The notes under the pieces were generated by a model. The model made no database searches and was not told the DNA's origin. It worked only from the letters and a program-made list of their open reading frames with translations. The translations under genes were made by a program, and so were the position numbers. A stretch of 19,805 nt of DNA, from NCBI GenBank assembly GCA_964590755.1, contig CAZPYK010000020.1, positions 1 through 19,805 on the forward strand, written 5' to 3'. Positions 1 to 7,148 of the stretch are shown here, piece by piece. Source of the DNA: CAG-390 sp964590755. GTDB taxonomy: Bacteria > Bacillota > Clostridia > Oscillospirales > CAG-272. Position 1 is the stretch's first letter, and each line of letters opens with the position of its first letter.

Positions 1-502
1 AGCCGTGCGGCAGTGTGAGCAAAAAGAAGCGCGCCTTCGGCTGTATCTCCTTATAGCGCATGATTATCTGCGCGTAATAGCCCGCGAAGGTGGGTGCATT
101 ATTGTGATAATCGGATGTGTCGATGTCCGCGGTGCTTCCGAGCTCTATGTGGTTAACGTCATTGCAGCCCAGTGCGACGGTATAAGCTTGACAGGCAAGC
201 GCGGGATCCCAATAGCCGCGCTCCTCGGCGAAGCTCTCGCAATATTTTTTTGCCGTCATTCCGCCTTTGGAAAAATTATATACCTTTATTCCCGCCGCGC
301 GGGCGATATATTGCCCCCAGGAATATTCGTAATAATCGTGGTAATGCATCTTTCCTTGCTCGTCGAGCGACACCAGCTCGCCCGAGGAGAGGCTGTCGCC
401 TATGCAGCCCATGGTGCGGAATATCCCGCACAAGCCACCGTCGGTGACAAGTCTGTCCAGCGGCTTTTCGCCTGGAACAGCCATAAACGTACTCATATCC
501 AT
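1..502 (-). CDS. SGNH/GDSL-family hydrolase, 3' end cut by the window edge
   Basis: This is an esterase or lipase-like hydrolase of the SGNH/GDSL superfamily; its substrate cannot be told. The first 167 residues are visible. Block I is GDSLSSGE with the nucleophile Ser37, block II is NFSKGG around residues 76-81, and block III is GCND with Asn114. The C-terminal Asp-x-x-His block would lie outside the window. No signal peptide or membrane segment is seen, so the enzyme is probably cytoplasmic. The chosen start at 502 has AGGAGG at 513-518, 10 bases upstream; another ATG two codons in is possible. It is divergent from the aldolase at 663 and has its own promoter at 538-566. Family assignment is firm, function is not. 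Confidence 0.85.
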   Translation of the reverse strand, partial: MDMSTFMAVPGEKPLDRLVTDGGLCGIFRTMGCIGDSLSSGELVSLDEQGKMHYHDYYEYSWGQYIARAAGIKVYNFSKGGMTAKKYCESFAEERGYWDPALACQAYTVALGCNDVNHIELGSTADIDTSDYHNNAPTFAGYYAQIIMRYKEIQPKARFFLLTLPHG

Positions 503-537
503 GCTTTTTGATCCTCCTTGAAATCTTCGATGCTATT

Positions 538-566
538 ATTATATTATAATGATCCTCCTTTTTCAA
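538..566 (-). promoter_or_regulatory. Sigma-A promoter of the SGNH hydrolase
   Basis: On the minus strand, TTGAAA (561-566) and TATAAT (538-543) are separated by 17 bases. Transcription would start near 531, giving a short leader of about 30 bases that contains the ribosome binding site. An 11-base copy of the ribosome-binding-site sequence (AAGGAGGATCA) also lies inside the spacer. Confidence 0.75.
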
Positions 567-595
567 GAGCATTTAAGCATATTTTCTTCTTTCTA

Positions 596-624
596 TTGAC
601 GCGGAGGGGAAAAAAATATATAAT
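596..624 (+). promoter_or_regulatory. Sigma-A promoter of the aldolase
   Basis: TTGACG (596-601) and TATAAT (619-624) have a 17-base spacer, close to consensus. Transcription would begin near 631, which places an in-frame ATG at 627 outside the transcript and supports the downstream start at 663. Confidence 0.8.
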
Positions 625-662
625 ATATGTATGAACGACCGATACGGAGGTATGGTATCAAA

Positions 663-1961
663 ATGAAAATACTTGATATGACACCCGCCGAGAAGATAGC
701 CTTTTATATGACTCGGCTTTATGATAACAAGCTGACCACCACCTCGGGAGGCAATCTTTCGATAATGGATGATGACGGCACGCTGTGGATATCCCCCTCC
801 GGGGTGGATAAGGCGCACCTTAGTGCGGAGGATATAATGTACGTGACGCCGGATGGCGTTGTGCACGGCAAGCACCGTCCGTCCACCGAATATCCCTTTC
901 ATTTGGCGGTCCTGCGTTCGCGACCCGATCTGCATGCGGTACTGCATGCGCATCCTGCGGCGCTGGTGGCGTACAGCCTTGAGCGCCGTCTGCCCGAAAT
1001 GGATATAATGCCGGGCGTTTCCGAGCTTTGCGGCAGGATAGCGATAGCAAAATATGCGCTGCCCGGAAGCCGCAGATTGGGAGCGCTGATCTCGGCGGAA
1101 TTTGCCCGCGGCTGTGATACCGTCCTGCTGGAGAACCACGGAGTGGTCCTCGGAGCCGACAGCCTTGAGCGCGCCTTTATGATGTTTGAGTCGCTCGACT
1201 TTGCGGCTCGCACCGGGGTCGCCGCGGCGATGCTCGGACATCCCGCGCGTGTGCTTGATGACTTTGCTTTGAAAAAGAAGTCGGAATCGCGCCAAAGTGA
1301 TGGGGCGTTATCGCTCCGCTATGTTGGATCCGAAGCTTGCGAAAGCTTCACCGAGCTTTGCGACGACATGCTCGACAAGTGCCGCAGGTGCTATAAAAAT
1401 CGTCTCTTTACCGCTGCCGACGGAATGATCGCCTCACGCGCGGGTGACGGGTTTATCATAACTCCCGAGGGAGAGGATGTTCCCATGCTGACGCGGGATA
1501 TGCTCGTTTATGTTGAGGGCGACGCTTGTGAGAGCGGAAAGGTGCCGTCACGCTTTTGGCGCATCGCGGGGCGGATATTCGACGCGCACCCCGAGATAAC
1601 GAGCATCTGCGCGGCAAGACCGCCGTATATCATGGGCTTTGCCGTCACCGATGCTGAGTTTAATTCGCACATGATACCCGAGGGGTACATATGCCTGCGC
1701 AATACGATGAGATATCCTTACGGAACGCTTGAGGACGCCCCCGAGGCGATTGTGAGGGATATATCGATGCGCTCGCCGATAGCCATTATCGAAAATGACT
1801 GCGTGCTCGTGGCGGGTACCTCTCCGCTCAACGCATACGATCGTCTTGAGGTGCTTGAGTTCGGCGCGGAGTCGCTGTGCGATATTGCCGCGATGCACGG
1901 AAGTATAGCTCCGATAAGCGAGAATGAGATAAGGGAGATAGAGGTCGCCTTCGGTCTTTGA
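663..1961 (+). CDS. Tandem class II aldolase/adducin-family protein, second domain degenerate
   Basis: The 432-residue protein holds two class II aldolase folds. Domain 1 (about 1-200) has the fuculose-phosphate-aldolase residues: Glu76 in STEYPFH, His95 and His97 in HAHP, and His159 in ENHG. These line up with E. coli FucA Glu73, His92, His94 and His155, so it should bind a divalent metal and cleave or epimerise a sugar phosphate. Domain 2 (about 225-415) aligns without gaps around the active site but carries Phe298, Ala317, Arg319 and Asp379 in the four places, so it cannot bind the metal. FucA-type enzymes are about 215 residues, half this length. The start follows GGAGG at 646-650. Substrate unknown; no sugar-pathway neighbours are present. 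Confidence 0.85.
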   Translation: MKILDMTPAEKIAFYMTRLYDNKLTTTSGGNLSIMDDDGTLWISPSGVDKAHLSAEDIMYVTPDGVVHGKHRPSTEYPFHLAVLRSRPDLHAVLHAHPAALVAYSLERRLPEMDIMPGVSELCGRIAIAKYALPGSRRLGALISAEFARGCDTVLLENHGVVLGADSLERAFMMFESLDFAARTGVAAAMLGHPARVLDDFALKKKSESRQSDGALSLRYVGSEACESFTELCDDMLDKCRRCYKNRLFTAADGMIASRAGDGFIITPEGEDVPMLTRDMLVYVEGDACESGKVPSRFWRIAGRIFDAHPEITSICAARPPYIMGFAVTDAEFNSHMIPEGYICLRNTMRYPYGTLEDAPEAIVRDISMRSPIAIIENDCVLVAGTSPLNAYDRLEVLEFGAESLCDIAAMHGSIAPISENEIREIEVAFGL

Positions 1962-2022
1962 AAGAACTTTGTCCTTCGGTGGACCTATATGTAACATTTT
2001 TTGAAATTGCCGACACGGTCGA

Positions 2023-2051
2023 TTGCTTTTTTTGCGTTTATAATATATAAT
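2023..2051 (+). promoter_or_regulatory. Probable sigma-A promoter of the sortase operon
   Basis: TTGCTT (2023-2028) and TATAAT (2046-2051) have a 17-base spacer, in a very A+T-rich stretch with further TATAAT-like hexamers at 2039 and 2056. The -35 element matches consensus only in its first half, so the exact start is uncertain. Confidence 0.5.
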
Positions 2052-2085
2052 AATATATAATTATCGGTAATATATCGAATGGCGG

Positions 2086-2104
2086 CTCGCGTGTGCGACG
2101 CGAG
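2086..2104 (+). other. Leader hairpin before the sortase ribosome binding site
   Basis: CTCGCGT (2086-2092) and ACGCGAG (2098-2104) form a perfect 7-bp stem with a 5-base loop. The stem ends 8 bases before the ribosome binding site AAAGGAG (2113-2119). There is no T-run, so it is not a terminator. It could stabilise the mRNA or influence initiation; its function is not shown. Confidence 0.4.
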
Positions 2105-2125
2105 AGTTCGGGAAAGGAGCGACCG

Positions 2126-3181
2126 ATGTCCGAGTCGGAAAATAAAAGCACGTATATATCCGACGCTGCCGAGGCATGCGCGCGGGAAAACATATTCCTT
2201 GAATCGCTTGACGAGCTGACGGTCTCCGATGTTGCTCCCGAGAGCGCGAAAAGAAAAAAGAAAAAGCGCGGAGCGGCGGGCGTGCTTCGCGTTATGCTGA
2301 TGATTGCATGCTTGACGATCTTTTGTGTGTGCATCGGAGAGCTGGCGGATATCTTTATAGATTATTACAAAGCCGGAGCTCTCTATGACGATATCGCAAA
2401 CGGATTTAATGCTTCGGGAAACGCAAGCGGAGACCCGCTGCTGGCGAGCCTTCTGCCTGCCATGCGACAGTCCGAGCCGATGCCGAGCTATTCCGAGCAA
2501 AAGGACTCCGACGGAGACGGCTTATCCGGCGATGTTGTCGTGACAAGCAGTATAGAATTTCAACGCAAGCTGGTCTATCTTGAAACACTGCGCGACCAAA
2601 ACCCCGACATTTACGGATATATAGTGATAGAGGGCACATCGATCAGCTATCCCGTCGTGCAGACCACAGACAACGAATACTATCTCAAGCACGGTTTTAA
2701 CGGATCGAAATTGAATTCGGGAACGATCTTCGTCGACTTCCGCAATTCCGAAAGGGTGGAGGATAACCGCAATATAGTCATATACGGTCACAATATGCTT
2801 AACGGCAGCATGTTCCATGATGTGGCGCGATATGATATGGATTTTCCGTCCAAATACGGCGCACGGTATGACGGATCGTCCTACGGTCAAGGCTTTTTTG
2901 ACGAGCATCATACCATACAGCTGGTAACCTTTGACGGGATATATACTTTTGAGATCTTTTCCTTTTACGAGACCGATGAGACCGATAAATATTATATGAC
3001 ATATTTTTCATCGGATGCTTCGTTCATGTCCTTTTGCGATCGCGTTACAAAAAAATCACAATATATGACCGAATACGAGATGACGGCTGACGATGTCATG
3101 CTTACGCTTTCAACCTGCGTGAATCTGACCCCGACGGGCAGATACGCATGCCATGCAAAGCTGGTCAAGATAGAAAAATAA
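2126..3181 (+). CDS. Class B sortase
   Basis: This is a membrane-anchored transpeptidase that covalently attaches sorted proteins to peptidoglycan or pili. It is 351 residues: an acidic cytoplasmic N-terminus (1-40), a Lys/Arg cluster (42-48), one membrane helix (about 52-75), a linker rich in Ser, Gly and Asp, then the sortase barrel. The catalytic residues are His222 in YGHNM, Cys331 in LSTC and Arg339 in GRYACH. The segment DIYGYIVIEG followed by SYPVVQ is typical of SrtB-like enzymes. The start at 2126 follows AAAGGAG by 6 bases; the upstream in-frame GTG at 2093 lies in the leader hairpin. It is first in a plus-strand run with rlmA, a glycosyltransferase and a secreted peptidase. No sorting-signal substrate is seen in the window. 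Confidence 0.93.
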   Translation: MSESENKSTYISDAAEACARENIFLESLDELTVSDVAPESAKRKKKKRGAAGVLRVMLMIACLTIFCVCIGELADIFIDYYKAGALYDDIANGFNASGNASGDPLLASLLPAMRQSEPMPSYSEQKDSDGDGLSGDVVVTSSIEFQRKLVYLETLRDQNPDIYGYIVIEGTSISYPVVQTTDNEYYLKHGFNGSKLNSGTIFVDFRNSERVEDNRNIVIYGHNMLNGSMFHDVARYDMDFPSKYGARYDGSSYGQGFFDEHHTIQLVTFDGIYTFEIFSFYETDETDKYYMTYFSSDASFMSFCDRVTKKSQYMTEYEMTADDVMLTLSTCVNLTPTGRYACHAKLVKIEK

Positions 3182-3201
3182 GACTGCGGGATCTGACCGA
3201 A

Positions 3202-4059
3202 ATGAATATTATCGATGAAAAGATACTTGTGTGCCCCGTGTGCGGCGCACCGCTTGCGGGAGAAGCCGGCGGCACCTCACTCGTCTGTGAGGGACTCGCG
3301 GGCGGAAAGAGACATTGCTTTGACTGCGCCGCAAGCGGATATGTCAACCTCGGCTTTGTGCGCGGGCACAAGTCGATCAGCGGAGATCCGCCCGAGGCGG
3401 TGAGATCACGCTCGGAATTTCTTGACGGCGGATATTACGCTCCCGCCGCCGATGCGATAGTGCGGCTTGCCGACAGCTTTTTGCCGAGCGGGGTGCTCGT
3501 TGACGCGGGTTGCGGAGAGGGCTATTATTCGGTGCGGACCGCATCCCCCGAAAGACGGGTGATCGGGTGCGATCTTTCAAAATATGCCGTCGATCGCGCC
3601 GCTAAGCGTGCGCGAGCGTGCGGTGTCTCGGACGCCTGCCTCTTTGCGGTGGCGTCTGTATTCGAGCTTCCGCTCGGAGACGAGAGCGCCGACGGTGTGC
3701 TGTGCATGTTCTCGCCCTGTGCGGAGAGCGAATATACACGAATATTGAAGCGGGGCGGTGTGCTTATCGTCGGAAGCGCCGGAAGGGAGCATCTTTGGGG
3801 GCTCAAAAAAGCGGTGTACGATACGCCGACCGAAAACGAGGAGCGCGCGGATCTTCCGCGCGGACTTGAACTGCGGCATACCGAGCGCCTTCGTTATATG
3901 TTGCATTTTGATGAGTCGCACAGCGAGGATATATCCAAGCTTTTCGGCATGACGCCGTACAGATACCGCACCTCGGCGGAAGATATGCGAAGGCTTTATG
4001 CTCTTAAGACCTTGGACACGGCGGTGGATATCGAATTCAGAGTATACGTGAAGCCTTGA
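3202..4059 (+). CDS. rlmA: 23S rRNA (guanine-N1)-methyltransferase, RlmA family
   Basis: The 285-residue protein resembles RlmA (RrmA), which methylates N1 of a guanine in 23S rRNA helix 35 (G745 or G748 by subgroup). The N-terminal zinc finger is CPVC at 11-14, with Cys29 and His38 as the likely other ligands. The GYVNL segment and the SRSEFLDGGYYAP segment are family hallmarks. The SAM-binding motif is VDAGCGEGYYS (100-110), and GCDLSK (122-127) follows on the next strand. E. coli RlmA is 269 residues, so it is full length. The start at 3202 lies 20 bases after the sortase stop; its ribosome binding site is weak, suggesting coupling to upstream translation. Some family members give tylosin or mycinamicin resistance, but the subgroup cannot be settled here. 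Confidence 0.88.
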   Translation: MNIIDEKILVCPVCGAPLAGEAGGTSLVCEGLAGGKRHCFDCAASGYVNLGFVRGHKSISGDPPEAVRSRSEFLDGGYYAPAADAIVRLADSFLPSGVLVDAGCGEGYYSVRTASPERRVIGCDLSKYAVDRAAKRARACGVSDACLFAVASVFELPLGDESADGVLCMFSPCAESEYTRILKRGGVLIVGSAGREHLWGLKKAVYDTPTENEERADLPRGLELRHTERLRYMLHFDESHSEDISKLFGMTPYRYRTSAEDMRRLYALKTLDTAVDIEFRVYVKP

Positions 4060-4090
4060 GCTCACCGTATAATTGTTTTTGGAGAAGCAT

Positions 4091-4804
4091 ATGGAAATTT
4101 CTGTTTGTATTCCGATGTACAACGAGAGCGGGTGCATAGTCGACAGCGCACGCGAGCTTTCGGCATACATGGAGAAGAACTTTGAAAGCTACGAGATCAT
4201 ATTTTCGGATGACGGAAGCACCGACGGCAGTGCGGAGCTTGTGAGATCGCTTGCGCTCCCCAATGTCCGTGTTATCGGCTACGCTGTCAATCGCGGCAAG
4301 GGCTGTGCCGTCAGAACGGCATTTTTGGAGGCTTTGGGGGATTTTGTTATGTTCACCGATGCCGACCTTGCGTACGGCACCGAGGTCATACGCCGTGCAT
4401 ATGATATGTTTGTTGCCAATCCGGAGTCGGGGCTCGTCATAGGTTCGCGCAATATCGGCGGTGACGGATACGAGGGCTATACATTTATCCGCAGGCTGGC
4501 GTCGAAGACATATATTCGGCTTTTGGGGCTTGTAGGGGGCTTTAAGCTGTCCGATTCTCAATGCGGTTGCAAGGGCTTTGCCGCCGATGCGGTAAAGAGC
4601 ATATTCCCGCGTTGCCGAGTGGACGGATTTGCCTTTGATTTTGAGGCTCTGCTTTGGGCGGACAAGCTCGGTATTGCTGCCGTTGAGATGCCGGTAAAGG
4701 TCATAAGGCACGGAGAGTCCAAGGTGAGAGTCATGCGCGATGCGTTTAAGATGCTCGGCGATCTCGGCAGAATGAGAAAACGGATTGCAAAGGAAGAGGT
4801 GTGA
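4091..4804 (+). CDS. Family 2 glycosyltransferase, dolichyl-phosphate glucosyltransferase-like
   Basis: This 237-residue GT-A enzyme should transfer a sugar from a nucleotide donor to a polyprenyl phosphate. It has VCIPMYNE at 5-12, SDDGSTDGS at 39-47, the metal-binding TDADL at 89-93, and SDSQCGCKGF at 154-163, which matches the D-x-QCGFKGF block of Alg5-like enzymes. No membrane anchor is present, unlike many DPM/GtrB proteins. The start at 4091 follows GGAG (4081-4084) by 6 bases; the in-frame TTG at 4073 overlaps the leader. Its stop codon overlaps the ATG of the next gene, so the two are translationally coupled. The sugar and acceptor are inferred from family only. Confidence 0.87.
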   Translation: MEISVCIPMYNESGCIVDSARELSAYMEKNFESYEIIFSDDGSTDGSAELVRSLALPNVRVIGYAVNRGKGCAVRTAFLEALGDFVMFTDADLAYGTEVIRRAYDMFVANPESGLVIGSRNIGGDGYEGYTFIRRLASKTYIRLLGLVGGFKLSDSQCGCKGFAADAVKSIFPRCRVDGFAFDFEALLWADKLGIAAVEMPVKVIRHGESKVRVMRDAFKMLGDLGRMRKRIAKEEV

Positions 4805-6312
4805 TGTCTTTCTCTTTGAAAAAAAGATCGAAAACCTTCGTGCGCTGTCTTTCGCTTGCACTGGCGTTGCTCGTGCTGCTGCCGTGTGTGCTCTGCACCT
4901 CGGGAGCTGCGGCGGCTGCCGAGCCGGACGATGGTGTTTACAGAATAAAAAACAAAAAAAGCGGTCAATATCTTACGGCGTATCTGAACGCCTCTCGCGG
5001 GGAGTGTAAGTCATATATGGCGCCGCTGGACGCGAACAACGAGGCGCAGATATTTCTGCTTCAAAAAAACGAGGATGAAAGCTATGTCATACGACCGCAG
5101 AACGATACGGCGCTTTACTGCTTTGCGTATTCGGAAAGCACATCCGCGGGCGAGCCGCTGATAAAGCTTCTGACGGAGGATCGACGAGCGTATTTTGATA
5201 TCTTTGCCACTCGCTCGGGTGCGTGCACCATAGCTCCGGTGGAGGGAAACAACGACCGAGCGGTACTCGGCGTGACCGAGGAAATATCATATTACGGCGA
5301 CAAGCTCGTTCTCTTTACCGATTATTCGGAGGGGAACGCCTCACAGCAATGGATATTCGAGCCGGTCAAAACGGACAAATTGACCTTTGCGTTTAAAAAC
5401 ACCGACGTGAAGCTGTATTCCGCCGGCAAGTTTTATGTTCGAATGATACCGTACAATTACATGCAGGAGCGGGTCAAGTGGACCTCAAGCGATGAGGATG
5501 TTATAATGGTCGGCTCGGAGGGAAAATACAGCGCACTCTCCTGCGGTACGGCGACCGTGACCGCTTCGGTTGACGGTGTGAGCAATTCATTTACCGTGAC
5601 CGTCACGGACAAGGCGGCGTTCACGTGGTACAGCCAACGCAACACAACGGCGAGCGATTGGGACGCCTCGCTCTTTTCCGAACTGTATTTCTGGGGGAGC
5701 GGAGTCAAAAAGAGATATGCGGTGGATTATCGCTCTATCTCGGGAAGAAATTCGTGGATGACCGAGGGGTGTGCGATATGCTCGGTGGCGATGGTGCTGC
5801 ACAACCTCGGTGCGACGCTTGAAAAGGGCTATGATCTGCGATCGGGGCAGACGGGGAACCTTCCCGCCGACCCGTACACGACCACATTGGCAAATACATA
5901 TAATTTCGGCGCAACCTCGGTCTCCGAACTGCTTTACGGCGACCCCATTCTTGCCAACTGGAATTCCATTGCGTCGCGCTTTTTCGTCGACGGAAAGGCT
6001 GTTGCCTGCCGCAAGGTCTACAATCCCACTCTCAGAACGATAGCAAAGCTGCTTGAGGAGCATCCCGCGGGAATCGTGGCGGAAATGAGAAAGGGCAGCG
6101 GCTCGCATTATGTCGTATTTGCGGAATGTCTCAACCCCAATGCGGCGACGCTTGACGAGCTGCAATTCATAGTGTACGATCCGCTCGGCTATACAGCCGA
6201 TCAAGGGGACGGTGTGCTTTACGAGCGTACCGCATCGAACCTTGTGGGCGGCTTCAGCAAATGGAGCCTGTACTCGGCGCTGATATACGACCTTGCCGAG
6301 AATATCGGGTGA
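4804..6312 (+). CDS. Secreted ricin-type/Ig-like protein with C39-like cysteine peptidase domain
   Basis: The 502-residue protein is exported. A signal peptide spans about 1-38 (basic start, hydrophobic 15-32, Ala-rich cleavage region). Next is a ricin B-type region (about 43-188), opening with GVYRIKNKKSGQYLTAY and closing with QQWIFEPV, expected to bind carbohydrate. A bacterial Ig-like (Big2) domain follows (about 190-267; KWTSSDEDVIMV then GTATVTA). The C-terminal 225 residues resemble peptidase family C39-like (PF13529): Cys323 in EGCAICSVAMVL, His435 in SHYVVF and Asp459 in VYDP form a plausible triad. No LPxTG-like tail, SLH or LysM anchor and no lipobox is seen, so it is probably released. 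The ATG overlaps the upstream stop as TGATG. Substrate unknown. Confidence 0.82.
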   Translation: MSFSLKKRSKTFVRCLSLALALLVLLPCVLCTSGAAAAAEPDDGVYRIKNKKSGQYLTAYLNASRGECKSYMAPLDANNEAQIFLLQKNEDESYVIRPQNDTALYCFAYSESTSAGEPLIKLLTEDRRAYFDIFATRSGACTIAPVEGNNDRAVLGVTEEISYYGDKLVLFTDYSEGNASQQWIFEPVKTDKLTFAFKNTDVKLYSAGKFYVRMIPYNYMQERVKWTSSDEDVIMVGSEGKYSALSCGTATVTASVDGVSNSFTVTVTDKAAFTWYSQRNTTASDWDASLFSELYFWGSGVKKRYAVDYRSISGRNSWMTEGCAICSVAMVLHNLGATLEKGYDLRSGQTGNLPADPYTTTLANTYNFGATSVSELLYGDPILANWNSIASRFFVDGKAVACRKVYNPTLRTIAKLLEEHPAGIVAEMRKGSGSHYVVFAECLNPNAATLDELQFIVYDPLGYTADQGDGVLYERTASNLVGGFSKWSLYSALIYDLAENIG

Positions 6313-6350
6313 GACGTTAAACGAACAAAAGTCAAGGTTGAGATCGAAAA

Positions 6351-6383
6351 GCTGAGGACGGTGGCTTGCGCCCCGTCCTCAGC
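6351..6383. terminator. Bidirectional intrinsic terminator
   Basis: GCTGAGGACGG (6351-6361) pairs perfectly with CCGTCCTCAGC (6373-6383) as an 11-bp G+C-rich stem. On the minus strand a TTTT run follows directly; on the plus strand a T5 run begins 7 bases later. It separates the convergent secreted peptidase gene and DUF4364 gene. Confidence 0.8.
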
Positions 6384-6400
6384 GGATGATTTTTATTCGA

Positions 6401-6943
6401 TCAAAACAGATAGTTCATATTTCCCGCAAGCAGAGCGGTGACACCGCGGTAGATCACCTCGGGGCGATCGTTGAAATTGTCACGCATGCGTTTGGCGCGG
6501 TCAAAGGTGTCCACCGTCAGAGTGGTTTCGAATATCGGTTGCTTGTTTTCGGTCATCTTGCAGACTATATCGTATTTTCCGTCGTCCCTTTTCAGAATCT
6601 CGCACGAGGTCGAGATCTTGCGGCGTGAAAAGTCAAGATAACGCAGGGCGGCGGCGAGGGATTTGTCGAGTATCGAGGACAAAACGTCAGTCTTTAACTC
6701 CCGTGCCACACAGAGTCCCTTTTCCGTGATCTCGTAATAGGTCGTTCCGTCGCGGTCGAAGGAGGCGATCAGATCGCCGTCCAGCATTTCGATGAATGCC
6801 TCGGCGAAGTCAAGGTACATGACATAGTCGGTCTGCATAACTATGTCGTTTATGGCACAATAATCAAGCGGATAATTTATATTTTCCAGCAGATACAGTA
6901 CAAATATTTTAACGTTGTTCTTGCTTCCTATAGGTGAGCTCAT
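6401..6943 (-). CDS. DUF4364 family winged-helix protein
   Basis: The 180-residue protein matches the DUF4364 family, widespread in Clostridia and of undetermined function. Its N-terminal part (about 1-80) looks like a winged-helix fold: NNVKIFVLYLLENINYPLDY as the first helix, then a recognition-helix region and the wing strand TTYYEITEKG. The C-terminal part (about 110-180) alternates strands with charged loops and ends NMNYLF. No catalytic motif or membrane helix is visible. The start at 6943 has GAGGAAG just upstream. It is transcribed alone from the promoter at 7028-7056, with a leader of about 77 bases. A DNA-binding regulator role is an inference from the fold. Confidence 0.82.
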   Translation of the reverse strand: MSSPIGSKNNVKIFVLYLLENINYPLDYCAINDIVMQTDYVMYLDFAEAFIEMLDGDLIASFDRDGTTYYEITEKGLCVARELKTDVLSSILDKSLAAALRYLDFSRRKISTSCEILKRDDGKYDIVCKMTENKQPIFETTLTVDTFDRAKRMRDNFNDRPEVIYRGVTALLAGNMNYLF

Positions 6944-7027
6944 GCTTACTTCCTCGGATCGATGTAATGATCACCGCGCGCATCCGAACTGTGCGGAGCG
7001 CACGTCGGCGGTATGATGCCATATCTT

Positions 7028-7056
7028 ATTTTAGCACATTCCGCGCGATACTGCAA
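7028..7056 (-). promoter_or_regulatory. Sigma-A promoter of the DUF4364 gene
   Basis: On the minus strand TTGCAG (7051-7056) and TAAAAT (7028-7033) are separated by 17 bases. The leader downstream holds a small hairpin, GTGCG-CTC-CGCAC, whose role is unknown. Confidence 0.7.
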
Positions 7057-7148
7057 TAGCTTTATGCTTTTTCGAAATAAAATATTGTTCTTTTTTCTTC
7101 TCGGCGGCGTGCCGGAGAGAAAAAGGATGTGAAAGGACCGGTCAAAAA

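Noticed and set aside
5..511. A 168-codon plus-strand open frame at the left edge
   Set aside because: It lies antisense to the SGNH hydrolase, which has the GDSL and GCND motifs, a good ribosome binding site and a promoter; the plus frame has no such support.
627..662. Upstream ATG at 627 for the aldolase
   Set aside because: It precedes the predicted transcription start (about 631) and has no ribosome binding site; the ATG at 663 follows GGAGG and aligns with the family N-terminus.
1970..1990. Terminator after the aldolase (GTCC-TTCGGT-GGAC)
   Set aside because: The stem is only 4 bp and no T-run follows directly; too weak to call.
4804..4920. Lipobox in the signal peptide of the secreted peptidase
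   Set aside because: The cysteines lie in LLPC and CVLC contexts, which do not fit the lipobox; an Ala-rich signal peptidase I site follows.
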